A program made the translations under genes and the position numbers. Below, one piece after another: positions 50,107-58,142 of a DNA stretch of 64,000 nt. The stretch's first letter is position 1, and each line of letters begins with the position of its first letter. Source of the DNA: Marinibium conchae (GTDB lineage Bacteria; Pseudomonadota; Gammaproteobacteria; Enterobacterales; Alteromonadaceae); contig NZ_JADNRN010000001.1 of NCBI RefSeq assembly GCF_015595035.1, positions 1,364,001-1,428,000 on the forward strand, given 5' to 3'. Below the pieces are notes generated by a model. The model saw nothing but the letters and a program-made list of their open reading frames with translations, ran no database searches and had not been told where the DNA came from.

Positions 50107-50131
50107 AGGTGAGGTATTAATTACCTCACCT
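50107..50131 (+). terminator. Perfect hairpin downstream of the AlkB-type gene
   Basis: A 10-bp perfect stem (AGGTGAGGTA, 50107-50116, and TACCTCACCT, 50122-50131) encloses a 5-nt loop. The following bases (TCCCCTCTG) are not a T run, so it may be a weak terminator, an mRNA-stabilising hairpin or an operator. Confidence 0.5.
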
Positions 50132-50296
50132 TCCCCTCTGCCTGCAAAACACTCACTTTTCACGATTATCTTCGTTTCATCAAAAAGCAAAAGTACGCAA
50201 AAGCACTTGCACACTGGGAACAGTGCTCTACAATCACTAATCCGACCAGTGGCTTTGTTGATTAAACAAAACTCAAAGATAAAGGTACAGACATTC

Positions 50297-51100
50297 ATGA
50301 ACATTGATGACCTCATTGATGCCAGCGCCAATCATAAGCAAGATCCTGATGCCTCATTCATTGCATCTTCACAATGGGCACAAGGTAGAACTGTTTATGG
50401 CGGCTTATCCGCTGCCATGCTTTACGCGGCCGCCCGCCCCTACGTAGCGAGTGATAGAGTGATGCGCGCAAACTCTATCAATTTTGTTGGCCCACTTCTC
50501 AGCGATGCGCCATTTCAGATCACCATTGAAATCGTTCGCGAAGGAAAAAATGTAAGCCAAATTATGGCAAGAGCCTTACAAAATGGAAAAACCTGTGTTG
50601 TGTCGCAAATATGCTTTGGTTTGGGAAGGCATTCAAAAGTTAAAGTCGAGAGTGATGATACTCACGACATGCCGCTACCTAAAAAAGGCAAATTTATTCC
50701 TCAGATACCAAAAGTTACGCCTAAGTTTCTTAAGAATATTGACCTAGCGATTATCAGTGGTGGCATACCATTTACTGGCCGTAAAACATCTCACTACCAT
50801 GGTTGGATGCGCCTAAAACAAGCACCTAAAGCAATTTCTGATGCTCATATCATCAGCTTAATAGATGCATGGCCACCCACTCTGCTGCAAATGATGAAAT
50901 GGCCGGCCCCGGCCAGCACGGTCAGTTGGAATTTAGAATTCATTCACCCTCACCGTAAGATTGAGCCGACGGATTGGTTCGCTTACAAATCTGAAACAAG
51001 ACAAGCGGCTGATGGGTATGGGCACACTGAAGCAAACATATGGGATGCTCACGGCGAGCTAATTGCTATATCGCGACAAACAGTTGCAATATTTGACTAG
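50297..51100 (+). CDS. Acyl-CoA thioesterase (TesB/double-hotdog family)
   Basis: A 267-residue protein with double-hotdog architecture: an N-terminal hotdog (WAQGRTVYGGLSAAML, then IEIVREGKNVSQIMARALQNGK) and a C-terminal one (ASTVSWNLEFIHP, then GYGHTEANIWDAHGELIAISRQT). The latter matches TesB-like acyl-CoA thioesterases that hydrolyse medium- or long-chain acyl-CoA. The start is set at the ATG 50297 (MNIDDLIDAS). A longer TTG-initiated frame from 50207 would add 30 residues without family resemblance. The stop lies in a 14-bp imperfect tandem repeat. The substrate is unknown; proximity to the AlkB-type gene fits fatty-acid handling. Confidence 0.83.
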   Translation: MNIDDLIDASANHKQDPDASFIASSQWAQGRTVYGGLSAAMLYAAARPYVASDRVMRANSINFVGPLLSDAPFQITIEIVREGKNVSQIMARALQNGKTCVVSQICFGLGRHSKVKVESDDTHDMPLPKKGKFIPQIPKVTPKFLKNIDLAIISGGIPFTGRKTSHYHGWMRLKQAPKAISDAHIISLIDAWPPTLLQMMKWPAPASTVSWNLEFIHPHRKIEPTDWFAYKSETRQAADGYGHTEANIWDAHGELIAISRQTVAIFD

Positions 51101-51118
51101 GCAGATTTGACTGGGCAG
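51091..51118 (+). repeat. 14-bp imperfect tandem repeat at the thioesterase stop
   Basis: ATTTGACTAGGCAG (51091-51104) is followed directly by ATTTGACTGGGCAG (51105-51118), with one difference. The first copy contains the TAG stop; the second reads TGG at that position. Confidence 0.9.
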
Positions 51119-51125
51119 TGCGAAG

Positions 51126-51971
51126 CTATGCGACTTTAAATACATCTGGGTTAAATAAATGTATAACTTGTTCAACTTGATAGTTTGTAGAGTCCAATGC
51201 TTCCTCGACTTCGTCTAACGAGATGTTCAATGATTCGTAAAGAAAAGGACTAATGTGCTCTGCCACATTGTAGTGATGCCCATAAGTATTCACGATAGAT
51301 AAGGAATATGCTAGCTGAATGATCTGAACTTCCATACTATCAGACGCCTTATCATCGTGATGTTGCATAGCAATCGTCGATACAATTGAGTCTGGGAGCA
51401 ACCATTGTTGGCTTAAGGCCGCGGATATTTCAGCATAGGTAAATCCCAAGATATCGTATTGACATTCCTTGGGACTAAGTTTGGTATCGAACAACGAGCA
51501 GTCTTTAGCTAAGCCCGGATTTACCTTCAGCATTACAAGCTCACCTACATTATGAAGTAAACCGCTCACGAATACTCTATCTGCGTCTTTCATCCCATTG
51601 AGACTCGCGAAATGCTTGGCCAGTAACGCACAGCAAACGCTTTGTTCCCAAAATTTATCAAGGTCGACAAACTCTTTTTGGTCATTCCCAAACGCATTTG
51701 TCATTCCAAAAACCAAGGCATAATCGTAAACCGCGCTGGTGCCGATCACCTGTATTGCTCGCTGAAGGGTTTCGATTTTCCGCGGAAAACGATAAATAGC
51801 ACTGTTTGCAATTTTGAGTATGTGCACTGAGAGACCAGGGTCAGTTTTCACTAAACTGGCAATACTGTCTGCGTCTGAGTGTTCGTCTTCAATTAGCTTT
51901 TTGACTCTCATTGCCGTTTTAGGCACGGCGAAGAGTTCAGTAACTTGTTTAGCGTAATCAATGGCGTTCAT
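51126..51971 (-). CDS. HDOD domain protein
   Basis: A 281-residue protein occupied by an HDOD domain, a catalytically inactive relative of HD phosphohydrolases common in signalling proteins. Visible cues are IASLVKTDPGLSVHILKIANSA, given here from DPGLSVHILKIANSA, then RKIETLQRAIQVIGTSAVYD and FVSGLLHNVGELVML. The HD pair is degraded to HN, consistent with HDOD rather than an active HD-GYP enzyme. No output or receiver domain is attached. It is convergent with the thioesterase and divergent from the GGDEF gene, so a signalling role is likely but unspecified. Confidence 0.88.
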   Translation of the reverse strand: MNAIDYAKQVTELFAVPKTAMRVKKLIEDEHSDADSIASLVKTDPGLSVHILKIANSAIYRFPRKIETLQRAIQVIGTSAVYDYALVFGMTNAFGNDQKEFVDLDKFWEQSVCCALLAKHFASLNGMKDADRVFVSGLLHNVGELVMLKVNPGLAKDCSLFDTKLSPKECQYDILGFTYAEISAALSQQWLLPDSIVSTIAMQHHDDKASDSMEVQIIQLAYSLSIVNTYGHHYNVAEHISPFLYESLNISLDEVEEALDSTNYQVEQVIHLFNPDVFKVA

Positions 51972-52329
51972 CTTTTTTATTTCAGCTCTTATAGTAATGT
52001 TTGATGTGCTTTAGTCATTTTGACAATAAACAAAATGTGCTTGGCTTAGCAAGCTTGTCTTTAATTTTCTACAGTGTTTTTCAGTCAACTTCAAGACATT
52101 TACGACGGTAAAATGAAGTTTTTCATCGAAAAAACCGCATTCTACACGTATTAACTTGACGAAAATGCATAAGCTAACCAGAATAGGATGACTATAAAAA
52201 GAACCAAAGCTTAGGTTAGCCCCTGTTTTTCAACTAGTTTTATGTGGGTGCGCTTAGGTATAGTTTTCACAACCTTTGTCTTAAAAATTAGCAGGAAGTT
52301 ACTATTGATAGATGTAAAATCACAGCGTA
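51972..52329. other. HDOD/GGDEF divergent intergenic region
   Basis: A 358-bp gap upstream of both signalling genes. It contains a 7-bp inverted repeat (GCTAACC at 52173-52179 and GGTTAGC at 52214-52220, 34 nt apart) that could form a weak leader structure for the GGDEF gene. I see no clear riboswitch core or strong promoter pair. Confidence 0.4.
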
Positions 52330-53607
52330 ATGTTAGCATCACCAGAGAAGGACAATGTCCTTAAGCTTATGACAGCAAAGACGTCTGCAATTTTCATTTC
52401 GCTTTTATCTGTCACGTGCCTTTTGCTAAAGGTGCTACTAGAGCTTCAATGGTCTGATTTTTTTGATTTAGAGCCACTATCATTACTTCCTTATATTACA
52501 ATAAGCATGTGTTTTATTGTTCTATTTACTTTATCCATGAAGCAAGCTGTCACGATGTATGTGGCTTGTATAATAGGGCTTACTTGCTTAGCACATTTTT
52601 ATGTTTTGCCCATACTGAATAAAAGCCTTGAGTCCCCTCTGCCTACCACTAGCGATTTACTCATTTCATTTATTATCTTGATCCCAATTTTTGCTTTGAT
52701 AACGATACCATCATATAGAGTTTTAAAGAGCTTGTTATACCTAGGCGGTAGCTTGATAACATGGGTGTTTTTTGCAGTTCTTTTTGCAAAGTTCGATCCC
52801 GTTGTCAACACCTTCTCAGAGCTTGCCTTCGAAGCAGCATCAATGGATAACCCTTTTGCTGTGCTTCCTCTCAGCCCTTTGCATGTTTTACTTCTTTGCG
52901 TAAGTGCAATAACGATGGTCGTGGTATTAGTTACGTCGATGAAAGTTCTTTACTTGATGATAATCGCGGTGATGGCGGCTCACACCCTTTATTATTTCAG
53001 TGATTTAGGAATCATCCTACTTGGGCTTTTTGGGACACTACTGTGCATGTGTTCGGCTTTTCTGACAGCAAGAAACATGGCCTTCTGTGATGAACTCACA
53101 GGTATACCGGGGCGCAGGTCTTTGATGCAGATGTCTGAAGAACTACACCCACAATACTCGGTCGTCATGGTTGATATTGATTTCTTTAAGCGCTTTAACG
53201 ACAGATATGGACATAGTTCCGGTGATGACGCAATAAAACTTGTCGCTAGTAAAATTACTAAAACTAAGAACGGAGCAAAGGGTTTTCGCTATGGTGGTGA
53301 AGAATTCGTATTGATATTTGATAACAAGCATATTGATGATATACGCGAGACAATCGAAAATTTGCGCGTCGAAATCGAAAGCTACCCGATGGCTATCAGG
53401 ACACAAAAACGCCAAAACGAATCGGCCTCGCAGGCCAGGAATAGAAGGCAGAACCCGGTACGCCAACAGATAGTCAAAGTTACGTGCAGTTTTGGTATTT
53501 CTGACACCTACATGGGCAGTAAGGACTTCAAAAATACACTTAAGCGAGCTGATATGGCAATGTATAAAGCCAAAAAAGCTGGGCGCAACTGTGTAAGAAC
53601 GGCATAA
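52330..53607 (+). CDS. Membrane diguanylate cyclase (GGDEF domain)
   Basis: A 425-residue inner-membrane protein. About seven or eight hydrophobic helices fill residues 15-255, and a GGDEF domain follows. The active site reads RYGGEEFVLIF, with GGEEF at residues 322-326, and DIDFFKRFNDRYGHSSGDD supplies the metal and substrate residues. It should make cyclic di-GMP. The inhibitory RxxD site five residues before GGEEF is absent (KNGAKGF there). A basic, glutamine-rich insertion (about 357-380) interrupts the C-terminal half of the domain. The start is uncertain; an ATG at 52369 is a shorter alternative. Confidence 0.9.
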   Translation: MLASPEKDNVLKLMTAKTSAIFISLLSVTCLLLKVLLELQWSDFFDLEPLSLLPYITISMCFIVLFTLSMKQAVTMYVACIIGLTCLAHFYVLPILNKSLESPLPTTSDLLISFIILIPIFALITIPSYRVLKSLLYLGGSLITWVFFAVLFAKFDPVVNTFSELAFEAASMDNPFAVLPLSPLHVLLLCVSAITMVVVLVTSMKVLYLMIIAVMAAHTLYYFSDLGIILLGLFGTLLCMCSAFLTARNMAFCDELTGIPGRRSLMQMSEELHPQYSVVMVDIDFFKRFNDRYGHSSGDDAIKLVASKITKTKNGAKGFRYGGEEFVLIFDNKHIDDIRETIENLRVEIESYPMAIRTQKRQNESASQARNRRQNPVRQQIVKVTCSFGISDTYMGSKDFKNTLKRADMAMYKAKKAGRNCVRTA

Positions 53608-53694
53608 AACACTATTACCGTTTATGAAAACTAAAAATCGCCGGTAGGAAAGGTTATACTTGCTTATCGAGTTAACAACCAGAGTTTCATCCTC

Positions 53695-54987
53695 TTGACA
53701 AAACGCCAGCGTATCTTAATTATCGGTTTAGTGTGGCCTGAGCTAAGATCTTCAGCAGCCAGTCAAAATATTTTGAGTTATGCCTCACTGTTGAAGGATG
53801 CAGGGCACTATATTTGTTTTGCCAGCGCTGCAGACAAAACCCCACAATCTACTCAGCTTGATAATGTTGTTGACGAAGAACAAAGTATCTTGCTCAACAG
53901 CAGCACTTTCGATGACTTTGTAAGCAGTTTTTCACCCACTATTGTTATTTTCGACCGCTATCTTTGCGAAGAACAATTTGGTTGGCGGGTCTCGCAGTCC
54001 GCACCTTCATGTGTAAAAATATTAGATTGCGAAGATTTACATTTTTTACGAGACGCCCGGCATAAAGCTTACAAAAATAATGTAAACCCAGCGAATGAAA
54101 ATGCAATTACAGAGTATTTATACAGTGACATGTGCAAGCGAGAGATCGCTTCAATCTTACGCTGTGATTTAAGTATTTTGTTATCTGATATTGAAATTAG
54201 GCTACTTGTCGAACGGTTTGGAGTGCCTGCTTCGCTCTTGCATCATTGTCGTTTTTTATTACCACAACTTGAGCAACGCATAACGAACAATGCCACAACG
54301 AATACATACGCCCAGAGAGATGGATTTATCAGCATTGGTAACTTTCGTCATGCCCCTAACTGGGATGCGGTATTGACGATCAAAACAAAGCTATGGCCAA
54401 GAATTCGTAAAGCGCTTCCTAATGCACAGTGCCACATCTACGGGGCATATTTACCACCGAAGGCGAAGCAGCTTGAAAATAGAAAAGAAGGTTTTTTGGT
54501 GCATGGTTTTGCTAAGGATGCGTTTTCTGTTTTAAGCTCAGCAAAAGTGCTTCTTGCGCCAATTAATTTTGGCGCCGGTATTAAAGGGAAGCTTATTGAT
54601 GCCATGATGTGCTCTACTCCAAGTATTACCTCACCCATAGGTGCTGAAGGTCTTAGCATTGATGAAGGGAATACTGAATGGCCCGGTAGTATTATGCCAT
54701 TGTTTGAAAACGAGGATGCCTTTGCGGATCAAGCTGTTCGCCTTTACGCGGATGAAGAATATTGGCTTCGTTCAAGTGAGTACAGCCATTTGTATTTAAC
54801 GAGTATTTTTTCTTACCCTAAACAACGAGCATCACTTATAAAAAGAATTGAAGCGCTAACAAATATGCTTGGCGAACATCGTCGTCAACACTTTATCGGC
54901 CAGGTTCTTCAACATCACACCTTAGCTAGCACAAAGTACATGAGCCAATGGATTGAAGCAAAAAATAAGCGTCCTACCGACTCATGA
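53695..54987 (+). CDS. Glycosyltransferase (GT-B, group 1-like)
   Basis: A 430-residue protein with a GT-B-like layout. The N-terminal Rossmann half opens RQRILIIGLVWPELRSSAASQ. The C-terminal half has GFISIGNFRHAPNWDAV, CHIYGAYLPP, FLVHGFAKDAF and the acceptor/donor-site segment LLAPINFGAGIKGKLIDAMMCSTP, typical of group 1 glycosyltransferases. The translation start is TTG at 53695 with no strong ribosome-binding site, because no earlier or nearby ATG fits. It stands alone, not in a polysaccharide cluster, so the acceptor is unknown. It is convergent with the desulfurase gene, 8 bp away. Confidence 0.8.
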   Translation: MTKRQRILIIGLVWPELRSSAASQNILSYASLLKDAGHYICFASAADKTPQSTQLDNVVDEEQSILLNSSTFDDFVSSFSPTIVIFDRYLCEEQFGWRVSQSAPSCVKILDCEDLHFLRDARHKAYKNNVNPANENAITEYLYSDMCKREIASILRCDLSILLSDIEIRLLVERFGVPASLLHHCRFLLPQLEQRITNNATTNTYAQRDGFISIGNFRHAPNWDAVLTIKTKLWPRIRKALPNAQCHIYGAYLPPKAKQLENRKEGFLVHGFAKDAFSVLSSAKVLLAPINFGAGIKGKLIDAMMCSTPSITSPIGAEGLSIDEGNTEWPGSIMPLFENEDAFADQAVRLYADEEYWLRSSEYSHLYLTSIFSYPKQRASLIKRIEALTNMLGEHRRQHFIGQVLQHHTLASTKYMSQWIEAKNKRPTDS

Positions 54988-54995
54988 TAATCTGA

Positions 54996-56729
54996 CTAAT
55001 CTTCATTTGTCTTTGCATTTGCATTTGCATTTGCATTTGTCTTCATTATGACATCAATTGTCTTAATGGCGTTGGCAATACCGTCTCTTCTTCCTTCAGA
55101 AAAGTAGTGTGACAGGCCCAAAAACTCAAGATATTGAAGATAATCAAAATCATGAATACCGCAAGAGATATTGTGATCGGCTCTTTCAATCAAGAGCGCT
55201 AAGATACCTCTTACAACTTTACTTTGTGAATAAGCAGCAAAGCGATCATCCGCCATAGCCAGCCACAGGTCTGTTTCACATCCTGACACTGAAGTCAGCG
55301 AAGTTCGCAATTCCTGAGGCAAAATACGTAAACTCTTACTCGCTAGAAGGAGTTGGCGATACACATTATCCCATCCCCTAGATTGCTGAACCTTACTCGC
55401 AAGTAAAAAGTGCTGCTTGTTCTCATCAACACTCTTTGTTTCGGTCAATGCATGAAGCCGTGCTTGGCTCTCGTCCAAGCGCAAGAAGTGACTTATGTGC
55501 TCAATCAGATAGTCAATATCTTTTAAATCGCTATAGCATGCAAGTGACACCCTTAGCGTACCTTGCAGTTTCAACCGTTTCATTAAGGGCATAGCGCAGT
55601 GGTGTCCTACTCGTACAGCAACTCCCGCTTGCGATAAATAAAGTGCGAGGTCGTTAAGCTGCTGATTTTTGACTGTAAAAGAAAGCGTTCCAATACTAAG
55701 GTGCTCCGAAAAATCGTGATTGTTGATATTGTTTTTTGTGGGTAGCGCAGCTGAATTGCCGACCATGATGAGACTATCAAACTGACTCAATTGTCTTATT
55801 AAGTATTGGTGCAGCTTTTCCTCATGTCTTTTTATTTCTTCAATATTATTTTTTACAAATTCAGCAGCTTCACCTAAGCCTATCGCGCCAGCGATATTTG
55901 GCGTTCCGCCTTCAAATTTGAGAGGTGGCATCTGAAAACTCACCGCGCTGAAATCTACATCTACCACCATTTCACCACCAAGTTTAGATGGAGCCAGTGC
56001 TGTTAAGGCTTCGTATTTTCCATAAAGAACGCCAATCCCACAAGGACCATACATCTTATGCCCACTGAACACATAAAAATCACAATTCAGCTTTTGAACG
56101 TCGACGGAAATATGTGCAAGCGCTTGAGTGCCATCGACTACTGACACAATGTTATGCTTTGCAGCCTTCTCTATGATGTCTTCCAGCGGATAAATATTAC
56201 CCAGTGCATTAGATACATGCGCTATCGCTATCAGTGCGATGTCGTCGCTTAGTTGTTCATACAAACGCGATAACTCTCTTTCCGAAAAGATACCATCGCT
56301 TGATAGCTCAATAACATCCATATTGAGTTTATGACGCTTGGCAAAAGCCTGCCAAGGCAATAAATTCGCATGATGTTCACTTGCCATGACTAAAATAGTC
56401 GTTCCCGACAAATCGTTTATTGATAAACCATTTGCGATCATGTTGATACTTTCAGTGGCACCACTCGTAAAGATGACTTCATCGGCTTTTTTTGCAGAAA
56501 TGAGCTGTTGAATTTTTACTCTTGCTTGCTCATACGCCTTGGTAGCAAGTTGTGCGCTTTGATAGGCGCCGCGATGGACGCTCGCATTATATTCCTGATG
56601 ATAGTTATCCATAGCAAGCAATACGGAATCAAGCTTTTGTGTGGTAGCCGCGCTGTCTAGATAAACGCGCGTGTTTTTGTTCTTATCATCGGCGTTTACA
56701 GAAAAATAAGGGAAACGTGATTTAAACAA
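54996..56729 (-). CDS. Cysteine desulfurase fused to a SufE/CsdE sulfur acceptor
   Basis: A 577-residue fusion. Residues 1-420 form a group II cysteine desulfurase (SufS/CsdA type): RVYLDSAATTQK, SEHHANLLPW, PLP lysine at about 225 in SGHKMYGPCGIG, and catalytic Cys378 in RVGHHCAMPL. Residues 445-560 form a SufE/CsdE domain: GWDNVYRQLLLASK, the acceptor cysteine at about 484 in SVSGCETDLWLAM, and KVVRGILALLI. Desulfurase and acceptor are normally separate proteins; here persulfide transfer could occur within one chain. The C-terminus is an (Asn-Ala)n tail encoded by a hexanucleotide repeat. There are no suf or isc genes beside it. Confidence 0.92.
   Translation of the reverse strand: MFKSRFPYFSVNADDKNKNTRVYLDSAATTQKLDSVLLAMDNYHQEYNASVHRGAYQSAQLATKAYEQARVKIQQLISAKKADEVIFTSGATESINMIANGLSINDLSGTTILVMASEHHANLLPWQAFAKRHKLNMDVIELSSDGIFSERELSRLYEQLSDDIALIAIAHVSNALGNIYPLEDIIEKAAKHNIVSVVDGTQALAHISVDVQKLNCDFYVFSGHKMYGPCGIGVLYGKYEALTALAPSKLGGEMVVDVDFSAVSFQMPPLKFEGGTPNIAGAIGLGEAAEFVKNNIEEIKRHEEKLHQYLIRQLSQFDSLIMVGNSAALPTKNNINNHDFSEHLSIGTLSFTVKNQQLNDLALYLSQAGVAVRVGHHCAMPLMKRLKLQGTLRVSLACYSDLKDIDYLIEHISHFLRLDESQARLHALTETKSVDENKQHFLLASKVQQSRGWDNVYRQLLLASKSLRILPQELRTSLTSVSGCETDLWLAMADDRFAAYSQSKVVRGILALLIERADHNISCGIHDFDYLQYLEFLGLSHYFSEGRRDGIANAIKTIDVIMKTNANANANAKTNED
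55012..55039. repeat. Hexanucleotide tandem repeat (TTTGCA, 4.7 copies)
   Basis: Four full TTTGCA units at 55012-55035 plus TTTG encode the Asn-Ala run near the C-terminus of the fused desulfurase. Copy-number changes would keep the reading frame. Confidence 0.95.
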
Positions 56730-56760
56730 AAATGCGACTCCAAGAATTAAACAAAACAGA

Positions 56761-56782
56761 ATACGTGAAATGAGTCACGTAT
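56761..56782. promoter_or_regulatory. Perfect inverted repeat between divergent genes (operator candidate)
   Basis: ATACGTGA (56761-56768), a 6-nt spacer and TCACGTAT (56775-56782) form a perfect 8-bp-arm palindrome in the 108-bp divergent gap between the desulfurase and membrane-protein genes. The size and symmetry fit a dimeric repressor site; the regulator is unknown. Confidence 0.5.
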
Positions 56783-56837
56783 ATTAGGTATCATATAAGC
56801 TAAGTCAAACCTAACTTTTCGCCTCATAGGAAAAAAC

Positions 56838-57482
56838 ATGACCTTTTTGCAATTCGTAGCGTTGTTAATAAGCTGTTTCATGCTACTTGCTGTGGTCAAA
56901 AATACGCAGATAAGCGCACTCAAATCCGATACAAAGATGCAGCATCGCTTCTTTGGCGCTACGGCGCTTGTTTTTATACTCTGGATATTTAGAACCGGCA
57001 TCACCGAGGGCTTGGTTGTGCATTTTATGTGGTTAACGTCGTTAAGCCTAGTGTTAGGTTTTCGATGGGCCTTGCTGTCAGCGAGCATAGTGCTGGTTGC
57101 GGTAACAGGTTTAGGCTATGAAAAACCGAGCATGCTTGGGATTAATTGGCTGCTTGGAGTAGCCATCCCTATCGCCATCAGTTATGGCATATTTAGTTGG
57201 TCATTCCACAAACTTCCAAAAAATGTGTTTGTTTATCTTTTCGTTTGCGCTTTTTTTCCTGGGGCTATCAGCATCAGCCTAAAAATGCTCATGATGTCTG
57301 CCTACTTTGCTGGTGATACTGATTTAACTTGGAATGTGATTTATCAGAACTATTTGTTGCTAACACCTTTGATGTTGTTTCCAGAGGCTTTTTTCAATGG
57401 TATGACCATGACAGTCTTGGTAGTGCATAAACCTCAATGGGTCTATACCTACCACGACAAATTTTATATAGACAACAAATAG
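56838..57482 (+). CDS. COG3235-type integral membrane protein
   Basis: A 214-residue protein with about six membrane helices, resembling the COG3235 group of predicted membrane proteins, often annotated as energy-coupling-factor permease-like. Conserved-looking cues are EGLVVHFMWLTSLSLVLGFRWALL (its core HFMWLTSLSLVLGFRW), NWLLGVAIPIAISYGI and FPEAFFNGMTMTVLVVHKP at the end. No ATPase or binding-protein gene accompanies it, so transport by an ECF complex is not supported locally. It is divergent from the fused desulfurase, with a palindrome between. Confidence 0.65.
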   Translation: MTFLQFVALLISCFMLLAVVKNTQISALKSDTKMQHRFFGATALVFILWIFRTGITEGLVVHFMWLTSLSLVLGFRWALLSASIVLVAVTGLGYEKPSMLGINWLLGVAIPIAISYGIFSWSFHKLPKNVFVYLFVCAFFPGAISISLKMLMMSAYFAGDTDLTWNVIYQNYLLLTPLMLFPEAFFNGMTMTVLVVHKPQWVYTYHDKFYIDNK

Positions 57483-57507
57483 ATATCAGATCGAATCACT
57501 TATAAAG

Positions 57508-58071
57508 CTACTCGTCCAATAACACATCTATGATGGCACTAAGCTCAGACTTTCCTTCTTTAATCTCGTCTTTTGATAAACCCGCTAGCTCGTGCGGGAA
57601 CACTAGCCACTCGTCGCTTTCGTTAACGTAGTAGTTAGGAATAATATCGGTTTTATTGTTTGTAGGTTTATACCACGGCGTTGCAATTCGAATATCTTTT
57701 GGCGCATTTAAACGCATTAACGCTTCAATTTGATTTACTAAAGCCTCAACGCTTCTGCCCGAATCGAAAACATCATCGACAATCAACAGTCTATCGTCAG
57801 CATTCGCATTCTCAATAAGGTAATGCAAACCATGCACTTTTATTTCTTTGGCTTGTTGATTAATACCGTAGTAAGAAGAGGTTCTCACAGCGATATGATC
57901 GGTAGGCGTATTTTTATACTCAAAGAACTCCTGTACTGCGATACCAATCGGCGCACCGCCACGCCATATACCAATAATAAAATCAGGCTTGAAGCCATCC
58001 TTAAATACCTTAGAGGCTAAACGAAAGCTGTCTTCTAATAACGATTGGGAACTGATGTATTTTTTACTCAA
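57508..58071 (-). CDS. Purine phosphoribosyltransferase-like protein
   Basis: A 187-residue type I phosphoribosyltransferase. The PRPP-binding loop is LLIVDDVFDSGRS near residue 95, and an early FIIGIWRGGAPIGIAVQEFF segment supplies the pyrophosphate loop. Family members are annotated as hypoxanthine or xanthine phosphoribosyltransferases of purine salvage, but the base-specificity hood is not diagnostic by eye. It is 71 bp downstream of lolC on the same strand and could be co-transcribed with it, where lolD would be expected in E. coli order. Confidence 0.85.
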   Translation of the reverse strand: MSKKYISSQSLLEDSFRLASKVFKDGFKPDFIIGIWRGGAPIGIAVQEFFEYKNTPTDHIAVRTSSYYGINQQAKEIKVHGLHYLIENANADDRLLIVDDVFDSGRSVEALVNQIEALMRLNAPKDIRIATPWYKPTNNKTDIIPNYYVNESDEWLVFPHELAGLSKDEIKEGKSELSAIIDVLLDE

Positions 58072-58142
58072 AATTTTGGCTCTCTTAGCAGTTGGCGCTG
58101 ATATTAGCGTTAGGACTGTATTGCATGTTCATAGTATAGCGA

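Noticed and set aside
50207-50296. N-terminal extension of the thioesterase from a TTG codon
   Set aside because: No family resemblance in the extra 30 residues; the ATG at 50297 begins the recognisable hotdog protein.
51972-52329. A c-di-GMP riboswitch ahead of the GGDEF gene
   Set aside because: Only a 7-bp inverted repeat with a long loop is visible; none of the conserved GEMM core sequence was recognised.
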